DNA from: an uncultured Eubacteriales bacterium
GTDB lineage: Bacteria > Bacillota > Clostridia > Oscillospirales > Acutalibacteraceae
DNA: 64,000 nucleotides
Reading direction: 5' to 3'
NCBI GenBank assembly: GCA_934466515.1
Contig: CAKSLH010000001.1
Span: 186,001-250,000 of the forward strand
The first letter of the stretch is position 1; every line of letters starts with the position of its first letter. Made by a program: the position numbers and the translations under genes. The notes under the pieces are model-generated. The model was not told where the DNA came from, did not search any database, and was given only the letters and a program-made list of their open reading frames with translations. This document shows, piece after piece, positions 9,076-16,784 of the stretch.

Positions 9076-10431
9076 TTAAAATAATCCTAACAAAAATACG
9101 GCTATTATCATAATCGGTAAGACTATGATAAAATACCACTTCATCCAGTTTTTAACCTTTAAGCCACTTCCGAGGTTTGCTTCATTCTGATAATTTTTAA
9201 AGCCCCAGCCGAAACGGGTTGTACAGAAAAGCAGGTACACAAGAGAGCCGAGCGGCAAAAGCAGATTGCTTACTATGAAATCCTCGCTGTCAAGAATATC
9301 TCTTGCGCCTATAATATGAACGCTTTTAAGCACATTATACCCAAGCACGCACGGAACGCTTATAATCAGAATTATTATTCCGTTAATAAGCGAGGTCTTT
9401 TTTCTGCTCCAGCCGAAATTATCCATACATGATGCCATTATATTTTCAAAAACCGCAATTACGGTTGAAAACGACGCAAAGGTCATAAAGAGGAAAAACA
9501 GCGCACCCCAAACTCTTCCGCCCGACATATTTACAAATACATTTGGCAGAGTTACGAAAATGAGGCTCGGTCCTGCGTCCACCTCGACTCCGAAGCTGAA
9601 GCAGGCAGGGAAAATAATAAGACCCGCACAGACCGCAACGAAGGTATCAAGAAGACAGATATTTGCGCCCTCTTTTAAAAGAGAGGTATCCCTGCTCATA
9701 TAGCTGCCGAAGATTTCCATAGCGGCAATTCCTAAGCTTAAAGTGAAAAAGGACTGATTCATTGCCGCCACAATAACATTGTTAAGACCTACAGATTTGA
9801 CATTTTCGATATTCGGAACAAGATAAAAGCTAAGACCTTCCTTAGCGCCCGAAAGAGTGAAGCTATGTATAGCGAGAATTAAAATCAGCACAAAAAGCTC
9901 GCTCATCATAACCTTACTGACGCGCTCCAGGCCTTTTTGAACTCCGAAGCTGCAGATAAGCACGCCTGCGATTACGGTAACCGCCATAAAAAAGCCCATT
10001 TCTTTTGGATTTGCAAGCATATCGGAAAATACCTTGCCGCTTACCTCAGCATTCATTCCGGACTTAAATGTTCCTGTCGCGAATTTAAAGAAATAATTTA
10101 ACATCCAGCCGGAAACATTGGTGTAATACATCATAAGGACATAACAGCCGAGTATCGCAAACCAACCGTGAATATGCCATTTCGAGCCTTTCTTTTCAAG
10201 CGACTTATAAGCAAGCACCGCGCTTTTTCGGCTTGCTCTTCCGACCGCAAGCTCCATTGTAAGTACCGGAAGACCCATTATTACAAGCATTATAAGATAA
10301 ATCAGAACAAAAATACCGCCGCCGTTTTGTCCGACAATAAAAGGAAATCTCCAGACATTTCCTATTCCGATAGCGCACCCTGCGCTGACAAGCAAAAATC
10401 CGAGCCGCGATTTAAAGGATTCTCTTTCCAT
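9076..10431 (-). CDS. Sodium-dependent transporter, NSS/SNF family
   Basis: 451 residues with about eleven membrane spans. The N-terminal signature SAGCAIGIGNVWRFPF is the Na+/substrate-binding helix 1 of neurotransmitter:sodium symporters. Bacterial members mostly carry amino acids. I chose the ATG at 10431 because AAGGGGAG lies 6 bases upstream; an upstream in-frame start at 10464 lies too close to the promoter. It heads an operon with the GH89 glycosidase, an odd pairing since NSS proteins are not known sugar carriers. The substrate is therefore uncertain. Confidence 0.9.
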   Translation of the reverse strand: MERESFKSRLGFLLVSAGCAIGIGNVWRFPFIVGQNGGGIFVLIYLIMLVIMGLPVLTMELAVGRASRKSAVLAYKSLEKKGSKWHIHGWFAILGCYVLMMYYTNVSGWMLNYFFKFATGTFKSGMNAEVSGKVFSDMLANPKEMGFFMAVTVIAGVLICSFGVQKGLERVSKVMMSELFVLILILAIHSFTLSGAKEGLSFYLVPNIENVKSVGLNNVIVAAMNQSFFTLSLGIAAMEIFGSYMSRDTSLLKEGANICLLDTFVAVCAGLIIFPACFSFGVEVDAGPSLIFVTLPNVFVNMSGGRVWGALFFLFMTFASFSTVIAVFENIMASCMDNFGWSRKKTSLINGIIILIISVPCVLGYNVLKSVHIIGARDILDSEDFIVSNLLLPLGSLVYLLFCTTRFGWGFKNYQNEANLGSGLKVKNWMKWYFIIVLPIMIIAVFLLGLF

Positions 10432-10451
10432 AATTGCTCCCCTTAAAAAAT

Positions 10452-10507
10452 AATAAAAGTCCATTGTGTCGGACTTTTATTATAAAATTTAAAATTTGAA
10501 TTGTCAA
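10452..10507 (-). promoter_or_regulatory. Promoter of the NSS/GH89 operon overlapping an upstream terminator
   Basis: On the minus strand TTGACA (10507-10502) and TATAAT (10484-10479) have a 17-base spacer. An 11-bp inverted repeat (10452-10462 with 10471-10481) overlaps the -10 box and is followed by a T-rich run. A transcript reading through from the ABC exporter genes would contain both arms and terminate. A transcript starting at this promoter (about 10472) lacks most of the first arm and escapes. Confidence 0.75.
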
Positions 10508-10519
10508 TATTTAAATTTG

Positions 10520-11251
10520 TCAGTTATTTCTCATTTTTTTAAGGAAAACAAGGACGGCTAATATAAGTGTAATACCCGCATATCCTAAAACCCAGAATAT
10601 ATGAGGGGTTATTTTTGAAAAATCGCCCGAAAGCACCGCTCTTTCAAGCTCTACCGCATGAACAAACGGCAAAAGATAAGCGATTTTTTTAAATGCACCG
10701 CCGACAAGGTCCAAATCGAACCAAGTACCCGAAAGCCACGCCGAAAGATTTGTCAAAAGCGCACCGCATATACCGCCTGTTTGTTTTACCGAAAACAGAC
10801 TTCCGCAAAAAAGTCCCAAGGCGATGAAAAATACACATACGGGAATTATAAAAAGTATTGCGTAAATTATATTTATGCTTAGTTTAAGTCCTAAAACAAT
10901 AGCCGCAAGATAACAGATAATGCTCTGCAAAACGGCAATCGGCAAAATCGGAAGAGAATAGCCTATAATAAAATCAAATGGGCTCATAGGAGCGGTAAAC
11001 AGCCTTTGAAGAAATGCGCTTTCCCTGTCCTTTGAAATAAGGGTAGCCGAAAAAAGCGTCATGAAAGAAAGACCGAATACGGTAATTCCGGGGGTAAGAC
11101 GGTCTATTTCAAAAAGCGGCACCGGAACATTCGCCTGAATTGCCGAAAGCAGAAAAATCAGCACAAGCGGAAAACCGAGCCCGAAAAAAAGCGTTAGAGG
11201 GTCACGGAGAATTTCTTTTGCTGTTCTTTTAGAAAAGGCATATATTTTCAT
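10520..11251 (-). CDS. ABC-2 type exporter permease
   Basis: 243 residues with six predicted membrane spans in the ABC-2 arrangement. An amphipathic N-terminus (MKIYAFSKRTAKEILRDPLTL) precedes the first span, as in DrrB-like exporters. It overlaps the upstream ATPase gene by four bases, so the two are coupled. Together with the ATPase and the TetR regulator it forms a self-contained efflux operon, probably for a drug, lipid or other hydrophobic compound. The substrate is unknown. Confidence 0.88.
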   Translation of the reverse strand: MKIYAFSKRTAKEILRDPLTLFFGLGFPLVLIFLLSAIQANVPVPLFEIDRLTPGITVFGLSFMTLFSATLISKDRESAFLQRLFTAPMSPFDFIIGYSLPILPIAVLQSIICYLAAIVLGLKLSINIIYAILFIIPVCVFFIALGLFCGSLFSVKQTGGICGALLTNLSAWLSGTWFDLDLVGGAFKKIAYLLPFVHAVELERAVLSGDFSKITPHIFWVLGYAGITLILAVLVFLKKMRNN

Positions 11252-11976
11252 TTGTATTCTCCTTTTATAACGGAAATAAAGGCTTCCTCGAATTTTTCTT
11301 TGCCTGTTCTTTCCTTTATTCTTTCTGCGGTATCGGTTAAAAGCAGCTTTCCGTCCTTCATAATACCCACTCTGTCCGAAAGCGCCTCGGCTTCTTCCAT
11401 ATAGTGAGTTGTAAGAATAATTGTTGTTCTGCTTTTAAGCTCTCTTATAACCTCCCAAAGCTCGCTTCTTGCTATAACATCTAGTCCTAAGGTCGGTTCG
11501 TCCAAAAAAAGCACCTTCGGATCGCTTATAAGCGCCATCGCTATGCTGAGCCTTCTCTGCCAGCCTCCCGAAAGCTTTCCTGCTTTTTTTGAAAGGATAC
11601 CGTTTAATTTAAGACTCTCTGACAGCGATAAAACCTTTTTCCCGCTCTCTTCCTTTGAAAATCCGTGTACACCGCACATAAGCTCAAGATTTTCTTTTAC
11701 CGTAAGATTAGGAGCAACCGCCGTTTCCTGAGGTGAAACCGCAATTATCTTTTTAACCTCGCTCGGTGACTCCGAAATGCTCTTGCCGAAAATAAACGCG
11801 TCTCCGTCTGTCGGCTTTAAAAGGCAGGTAAGCATTTTAACGGTGGTTGTTTTTCCTGCTCCGTTTACACCGAGCAGAGAAAAAAGCTCGCCTGCTTCTA
11901 CCGATAGGTCAAGCGAGTCAACCGCCGTTAAATCCTTAAATTTTTTAGTTAATTTCTCGGTTTTTATAGCTGTCAT
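11248..11976 (-). CDS. ABC exporter ATP-binding protein
   Basis: 242 residues. Walker A is GVNGAGKTTT, the signature is LSGGWQRRLSIAMAL, Walker B is VLFLDEPTLGLD and the switch histidine is in LTTHYMEEAEALSD. These define a DrrA/CcmA-type exporter ATPase. The ATG at 11976 overlaps the stop of the TetR gene (ATGA). A longer reading starting upstream would run through the regulator gene and is rejected. The neighbouring ABC-2 permease is its partner. Confidence 0.93.
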   Translation of the reverse strand: MTAIKTEKLTKKFKDLTAVDSLDLSVEAGELFSLLGVNGAGKTTTVKMLTCLLKPTDGDAFIFGKSISESPSEVKKIIAVSPQETAVAPNLTVKENLELMCGVHGFSKEESGKKVLSLSESLKLNGILSKKAGKLSGGWQRRLSIAMALISDPKVLFLDEPTLGLDVIARSELWEVIRELKSRTTIILTTHYMEEAEALSDRVGIMKDGKLLLTDTAERIKERTGKEKFEEAFISVIKGEYK

Positions 11977-12542
11977 ACAGTTTCTTCCCCTTTGTACCTG
12001 AATTTTAAGCCCTCGTACATATCGGTCAGCGCAAGGCTGACGAAGTCCTCGTCCCAATCAAGATATTTTGTGGCAATCATTGAGGCGATACCGTGAACAT
12101 AAACCCACATTTCAATATGAAAAAGATACGCTTTTTCCTCGCTTAAATTAAGATTTTTACATATCAGCGAAATAATAGGCTTAATCTCCTCGCTTGTCTG
12201 CTCCTTGGCTTCATCAGTCCTGTCACGCATGAAAAGAAGCTTAAAAAGCTCGGGCTCGTTTCTCGCAAACCTTATATAGCCCATTCCGCTCGATTTATAG
12301 GGAGGATATTTTTTGTTTTCCGCCTCGGCTTTAAGATAGCTAAGATATACCTCGTTTGCCTCTTCTATTACAGCCCTCTTTACCTCCTGCATATTTTCGA
12401 ACAGCCCGAATATCGGCTTTGAGGAAGAACCGAGCGCGTTTGCAAGCTGTCTTGCGGTGAGTGCGGAAATTCCGCTTTTTCTTACGATTTCAACCGCCGC
12501 CCCTATTATATCTTCTTTTTTAAACATAAAGCTTCTCGGCAT
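11973..12542 (-). CDS. TetR/AcrR family transcriptional regulator
   Basis: 189 residues. The N-terminal helix-turn-helix is at about residues 7-50 (IIGAAVEIVRKSGISALTAR, then LANALGSSSKPIF), followed by a helical ligand-binding domain. I chose the ATG at 12542 because AGAGGGG lies just upstream. It is the first gene of the efflux operon and overlaps the ATPase gene by four bases, so it probably represses its own operon. A near-palindrome GTTGCGCTAC (12571-12580) lies between its -10 box and start codon and could be its operator, although two of its ten positions mismatch. Confidence 0.88.
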   Translation of the reverse strand: MPRSFMFKKEDIIGAAVEIVRKSGISALTARQLANALGSSSKPIFGLFENMQEVKRAVIEEANEVYLSYLKAEAENKKYPPYKSSGMGYIRFARNEPELFKLLFMRDRTDEAKEQTSEEIKPIISLICKNLNLSEEKAYLFHIEMWVYVHGIASMIATKYLDWDEDFVSLALTDMYEGLKFRYKGEETV

Positions 12543-12591
12543 TTTGCACCCCTCTTTATAAAAAACACTTGTTGCGCTACATCTGTTTTTT

Positions 12592-12620
12592 ATTATATCA
12601 CGCAAAAATTTATCTGTCAA
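12592..12620 (-). promoter_or_regulatory. Promoter of the TetR/ABC exporter operon
   Basis: Minus strand TTGACA (12620-12615) and TATAAT (12597-12592) with a 17-base spacer, consensus for sigma-A. Confidence 0.85.
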
Positions 12621-12640
12621 TAAATATCCATATATTTCCA

Positions 12641-12692
12641 TTGACTTTAATTTTGAAAAAGTATATAATCAAAATATCGAACATTTGTTCTT
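12641..12692 (+). promoter_or_regulatory. Promoter with SOS (LexA/DinR) box for the Y-family polymerase operon
   Basis: TTGACT (12641-12646) and TATAAT (12664-12669) have a 17-base spacer. CGAACATTTGTTCT at 12679-12692 matches the Gram-positive LexA box (CGAAC-N4-GTTCG type) with only the final base off. It sits over the expected transcription start, which fits repression by LexA and induction by DNA damage. Confidence 0.88.
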
Positions 12693-12719
12693 ATTTTTAT
12701 TGCTTCGGTGATGATGAAA

Positions 12720-13976
12720 ATGTCTGAGAGATATTATTTATGTATTGATATGAAATGCTTTTATGCCTCGGTTGAGTGTGCAGAAAGGAAGCTTAATCCG
12801 TTTGAATCAAATCTTGTCGTTGCCGACCCGACAAGAGGAAAAAACGCGCTTTGTCTTGCGATATCGCCGAAGCTTAAAAGCTTAGGTGTTAAAAACAGAT
12901 GCAGGATATCTGAAATACCTAAAGGAATAAGCTATATAACGGCAATGCCGAGAATGAAGCTTTATATAGACTACTGCGCGGACATTTATGAATTGTATCT
13001 TAATTATTTTTCTTCCGAGGATATTCACACCTACTCAATAGACGAATCCTTTATAGATGTGACAAATTATCTTCGCACAATGAAAACCGACGCTGTAACG
13101 CTCGCAAAAAAGCTGATTGACGAAATTGCCGACAAGCTGCATATTCCTGCCACAGCAGGGGTGGGAACAAATCTTTATCTTGCAAAGGCGGCGCTTGATA
13201 TAACCGCAAAGCACACGCCGTCGCACATAGGCTTTTTAGACGAGGAAAAATACCGCAGCACTCTATGGACGCATACTCCGATAACGGATTTCTGGATGGT
13301 GGCCTCGGGAACGGCAAGGCGGCTTAAGGAATGCGGAATATTTACAATGCGCGATATAACAGAGGCTCCCGAGGAGCTTATTTACAAGCTTTTCGGCAAG
13401 AATGCCGAGCTACTAATAGACCATGCCTACGGGAAAGAAAGCTGTCTTATTTCGGATATAAAAAACTACCGCGCAAAAAGCAAATCAGTTTCGCTTTCCC
13501 AAATTCTTCCCTGTGATTACACATTTACGCAGGCTGAAACCGTTATGAAAGAAATGACATTAAACGGCACGCGCGAGCTTACAAAGCGAAAGCAGATTGC
13601 AGGCGGTATAAGCATAGGCATTGGCTATTCAAACGGCACTTGCGATCCCGACCGAGCGCGCATAAGGCTTGAAAGCTCAACTGCCCTTTATTCTAAAATA
13701 CTGCCCCCTGTTATGTCGGCATTTTCAAAAACCGCAAAAAGGAATATTCCTATCCGCCGTCTCGGGATATCGTTTGGCAGAATAAGCAGTGAAGAAAGCG
13801 AGGGCTATGATTTATTTACGGATTTTGAAGCCGTTATGAAAGAGAAAAAGCGCGAAAGCGCCGTTCTTTCCCTATATGAAAAATTCGGAAAAAACTCGGT
13901 GCTTACGGGAACGGATTTTTTGGAATTTGCTACCCAGCGCGAAAGAAACGAAATGATAGGAGGACACAAGGCTTAA
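12720..13976 (+). CDS. Y-family DNA polymerase, UvrX/UmuC-like
   Basis: 418 residues. Motifs of the palm are CIDMKCFYASVE (first catalytic Asp) and YSIDESFIDVT (catalytic Asp-Glu pair). ATAGVGTNLYLAK and a helix-hairpin-helix region follow. It performs translesion synthesis. The ATG at 12720 is preferred because GGTGAT lies 7 bases upstream and it gives the usual short lead before the first catalytic Asp; in-frame GTG or ATG codons at 12708-12714 are alternatives. It is directly followed by a YolD-like gene, the arrangement of the B. subtilis UvrX-YolD pair, and is preceded by an SOS box. Confidence 0.93.
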   Translation: MSERYYLCIDMKCFYASVECAERKLNPFESNLVVADPTRGKNALCLAISPKLKSLGVKNRCRISEIPKGISYITAMPRMKLYIDYCADIYELYLNYFSSEDIHTYSIDESFIDVTNYLRTMKTDAVTLAKKLIDEIADKLHIPATAGVGTNLYLAKAALDITAKHTPSHIGFLDEEKYRSTLWTHTPITDFWMVASGTARRLKECGIFTMRDITEAPEELIYKLFGKNAELLIDHAYGKESCLISDIKNYRAKSKSVSLSQILPCDYTFTQAETVMKEMTLNGTRELTKRKQIAGGISIGIGYSNGTCDPDRARIRLESSTALYSKILPPVMSAFSKTAKRNIPIRRLGISFGRISSEESEGYDLFTDFEAVMKEKKRESAVLSLYEKFGKNSVLTGTDFLEFATQRERNEMIGGHKA

Positions 13977-14294
13977 ATGATGCCGAGAGAAGAAAGAGCA
14001 AAGCAATTTATTCCGTTTGACGCGATGAAAGGGCTAAGAGAAGCGCTTTCTTTAAAGGACGAAAAGCATTCGCGGGTAAAACGGCACGGAATTTCCGACG
14101 AGCAGAAGGCGGAGAACTCAAAAATAATTCTACGGCTTAAAAAGAACGATTATATTTCGCTTTTTTGCTATCACGGATTTCACGATATATGTATAAGCGG
14201 AAGAATATCCGAAATAAATCTTGATTTCAGATATATAAGCATTGACGGCGTTAAAATCGGGTTCGAGGATATTTATACGATTTTATCGGGTTGA
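13977..14294 (+). CDS. YolD-like protein
   Basis: 105 residues. The opening RAKQFIPFDAMKGLREAL is the conserved start of YolD-like proteins, which accompany UvrX/UmuC-type polymerases in Firmicutes and may act as accessory subunits. The start codon immediately follows the polymerase stop codon with no gap, so translation is coupled. It shares the SOS-controlled promoter. Confidence 0.85.
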   Translation: MMPREERAKQFIPFDAMKGLREALSLKDEKHSRVKRHGISDEQKAENSKIILRLKKNDYISLFCYHGFHDICISGRISEINLDFRYISIDGVKIGFEDIYTILSG

Positions 14295-14345
14295 AAAAAT
14301 AGATTTTGAGTGATATAATTATAAAAAACTATCGGAGAAATTATT

Positions 14346-15062
14346 ATGAAGCTTGAACTTGACCGCAAATATTATCTTCGCTTTTCGGATTTTGATAAAT
14401 TTTCAAATATAAAGCCAAGCTCGGTGCTTGATATCTTTCAGGATATAGCAAGCGCCCATGCAGAGCTTTTAGGAATAGGCTTTAACGCGCTTGACAGCAA
14501 AAACCTTTTATGGGTTGTAGCGAGAACAAAATTCGAAACGGTGAAAAATCCCGAAAAATACTCTGAAATAAATATGAAAACATGGCCTCTTGAGCCAAAG
14601 GGTCTTATTTGCAGAAGAGAATATCTTATGACGGATAAAGACGGAAGCGTTTTAATTAAAGGCAGCTCCGATTGGCTTGTTATTGACAAAACCACAAGAA
14701 AGCCTGTAAGACCTGACGGAATTTACCCAGAAAATTCTGAATTTTTAACCGATTGCATGACGGAAGAAAGATTAAGAAGAATAAAGCCCACAGAGCACTT
14801 TGACAGGACATTTGAGATTACCCCTGCTTTTTCATACGCCGATGTTAACGGGCATGTCAACAACATAAAATATGCCGACATGGCATTTGACGCGCTTAAT
14901 CCAAAAAATTCAAGGCTAAAGACTTTTCAGATAGATTACCATAACGAGATAAAGCCTTATGAAAAGCTGATATTATCGGTTTTCGAGGAAAACGGCAGAG
15001 CGGTTATAAGCGGAGAGACCGAAAAAAACGAAAAGGCATACACCTGCGAGGTTATTTTTTAA
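14346..15062 (+). CDS. Acyl-[acyl-carrier-protein] thioesterase (FatA/B-like)
   Basis: 238 residues forming two hotdog domains. The C-terminal DVNGHVNNIKYADMAFDAL (about residue 163) is the typical second-domain motif of bacterial acyl-ACP thioesterases. The enzyme releases free fatty acids from acyl-ACP and may influence membrane lipid chain length. A GGAG site precedes the ATG. It is cotranscribed with the AlkD-like gene (the next ATG follows its stop directly). No functional link between the two is apparent. Confidence 0.88.
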   Translation: MKLELDRKYYLRFSDFDKFSNIKPSSVLDIFQDIASAHAELLGIGFNALDSKNLLWVVARTKFETVKNPEKYSEINMKTWPLEPKGLICRREYLMTDKDGSVLIKGSSDWLVIDKTTRKPVRPDGIYPENSEFLTDCMTEERLRRIKPTEHFDRTFEITPAFSYADVNGHVNNIKYADMAFDALNPKNSRLKTFQIDYHNEIKPYEKLILSVFEENGRAVISGETEKNEKAYTCEVIF

Positions 15063-15746
15063 ATGACGGATTTGCAAAAAGAGCTTTTTAAATTAAAAGA
15101 CGAAAAATACAAGGAATTTCATTCAAGGCTGATACCTAATATTGAAAGCGAAAAAATTATCGGCATAAGAATGCCGGTGCTTAAAAAATTTGTCAATGAA
15201 AATTCGCAAAAGATTTTGAATTCAGGATTTTTAAGCTGTATTCCCCACGAATATTATGAGGAAAATAATATTCATATTATGCTTATAAACAAAATAAAGA
15301 ATTACGGCGAATGTATAAGCGCGCTTAATTCTTTTCTTCCCTTTATTGATAACTGGGCGACCTGCGATATCAAAAGACCCTCTTGCTTTAATAAAAACAA
15401 AGAGGCTTTGGAAGCTGAGATTGACTTATGGCTTAAATCCCCGCACACTTATACCGTAAGATACGCGATAGGCACTTTGATGAGTGTGTATTTAAAAGAA
15501 GATTTTAAAATAAGTCAGGCAGAAAAAATCGCCGCGATAAAAAGCGGCGAATACTATATAAATATGATGATTGCATGGTATTTCGCAACGGCTCTTGCAA
15601 TCAGGTGGGATGATATAATCGGGTTTTTGGAAACCCGCCGTCTGCCCGTTTGGGTGCATAACAAGACAATTCAAAAATCCGTTGAAAGCTACAGAATAAC
15701 AAGCGAACAAAAGGCTTATCTTAAAACGCTTAGACAAAGTCCCTAA
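15063..15746 (+). CDS. DNA alkylation repair protein (AlkC/AlkD-like HEAT repeat)
   Basis: 227 residues, mostly helical. The fragments IIGIRMPVLKKF, NWATCDIKRPS and the later YINMMIAWYFA region are characteristic of the AlkD-like family in Firmicutes. Such proteins excise alkylated bases using a HEAT-repeat fold without base flipping. The start directly abuts the thioesterase stop. Since a damage-inducible polymerase lies upstream, DNA repair may be the common theme of this plus-strand block, but readthrough from the SOS promoter is not demonstrated. Confidence 0.85.
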   Translation: MTDLQKELFKLKDEKYKEFHSRLIPNIESEKIIGIRMPVLKKFVNENSQKILNSGFLSCIPHEYYEENNIHIMLINKIKNYGECISALNSFLPFIDNWATCDIKRPSCFNKNKEALEAEIDLWLKSPHTYTVRYAIGTLMSVYLKEDFKISQAEKIAAIKSGEYYINMMIAWYFATALAIRWDDIIGFLETRRLPVWVHNKTIQKSVESYRITSEQKAYLKTLRQSP

Positions 15747-15775
15747 GAACAATAAGTGTTCTCAGGGACTTTTAA
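15737..15775. terminator. Bidirectional terminator
   Basis: Stem AAGTCCCTAAGAAC / GTTCTCAGGGACTT (one internal mismatch) with T-rich flanks, between the convergent AlkD-like and LemA genes. It overlaps the end of the first. Confidence 0.8.
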
Positions 15776-16429
15776 TTATATTCCGAGCTCTTCGTCGGAA
15801 ACGATATCGTCGTTTATAACATTCGTCTGCATTTCAAAGTCTTCAAGCTTAAAAAGCTTTCTGAACATTACGAGCGGAAATGAATGAATTTTTGAATTAT
15901 AACGGGCAACTGAATCCGAATAAGTCATTCTGAAATTAAGCTTTGCGTTTTCAGTGGTTTCAATCTGGCTTAAAAGCTTTTGCGTATGCACATTGGCCTG
16001 AAGCTCGGGATAAGCCTCGATAACAGCCTTAAAATCCTTACTTGTTCTTATTCTGCCCTGCTGTCCGTCTTTCCTTGCCTCGGCAAATTTTTCCATTACC
16101 TCGGTTTCTGTATTTCTGTACTTATCGGCGACCCTTTCAGCCTTATCTATTAAGGAAGCAGAGGTTTCATTAACAGCAGTTATATCCGCCTGAGCCTTTT
16201 TAATAAGATTTTTGTAACGCTGGGCTGCATTGAAATCAATAATTATATTTTCGGCAAAAGCAAGGACAATTGAAAGCAAGCACATCAAAGCATTGTATTT
16301 TGCGGGAATTTCATCTTCCGAGGAAGTGCAAACCGCAAAAATAACGACTATTATTAACCAAGAAATTACAAATGCCCCGAGAAGCCTTAAAAGCGAAACG
16401 AGAAGATTATTCTTATAGGTTTTTGCCAT
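15776..16429 (-). CDS. LemA family protein
   Basis: 217 residues. Two N-terminal hydrophobic segments (about residues 9-32 and 45-62) precede a long helical LemA domain with the typical ending YNSKIHSFPLVMFRKLFKLEDFE. LemA proteins are membrane-anchored; their function is poorly defined. A GAGGTGA site precedes the ATG. It is the last gene downstream of the fumarate reductase operon, following a 106-residue membrane protein. Whether it belongs to the redox operon is unknown. Confidence 0.88.
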   Translation of the reverse strand: MAKTYKNNLLVSLLRLLGAFVISWLIIVVIFAVCTSSEDEIPAKYNALMCLLSIVLAFAENIIIDFNAAQRYKNLIKKAQADITAVNETSASLIDKAERVADKYRNTETEVMEKFAEARKDGQQGRIRTSKDFKAVIEAYPELQANVHTQKLLSQIETTENAKLNFRMTYSDSVARYNSKIHSFPLVMFRKLFKLEDFEMQTNVINDDIVSDEELGI

Positions 16430-16443
16430 AAAATCACCTCAAA

Positions 16444-16764
16444 TTATACCTTTGCGGCATCCTTTTCGGCGTCCGCAATTTCATCAAGCTTTTTATTTCT
16501 GAAATAAAGGCAGACATCTATAGAAATTTCTATAAAATTCAGCACATAGAAGAAAAAGCTTAAATAAAATATAAAGCCTGAGCTGCCGCCCGATACCTGT
16601 ATAATCTTTCTTGCAATACCGCAAGCATAGCCGACAAGCAAAAATACCTCAAAGAAAAGGCTTTTGCCCTTTGCGGTGCGTGAAACAATGGATTTTCTTA
16701 TAGAAATAGGCCATGAAAGTCCAAAGCAAAATATTGTGAGTGCTTCAAGTAAATCGGTAATCAT
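16444..16764 (-). CDS. Small membrane protein, PQ-loop-like
   Basis: 106 residues with three hydrophobic segments and a charged C-terminus. GLSWPISIRKS in the first segment resembles the conserved Trp/Pro turn of PQ-loop/SemiSWEET proteins, but I would not assert sugar transport. It sits 20 bases after the fumarate reductase flavoprotein gene. It does not resemble FrdC/FrdD or any cytochrome b anchor: no pair of haem-ligand histidines is present. Confidence 0.6.
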   Translation of the reverse strand: MITDLLEALTIFCFGLSWPISIRKSIVSRTAKGKSLFFEVFLLVGYACGIARKIIQVSGGSSGFIFYLSFFFYVLNFIEISIDVCLYFRNKKLDEIADAEKDAAKV

Positions 16765-16784
16765 TTTTTAACCCCTTAGTTTAT

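Noticed and set aside
16444..16764. Membrane anchor (FrdC/D) of fumarate reductase
   Set aside because: Despite its position after frdA, the protein has no haem-ligand histidine pattern and resembles PQ-loop proteins instead.
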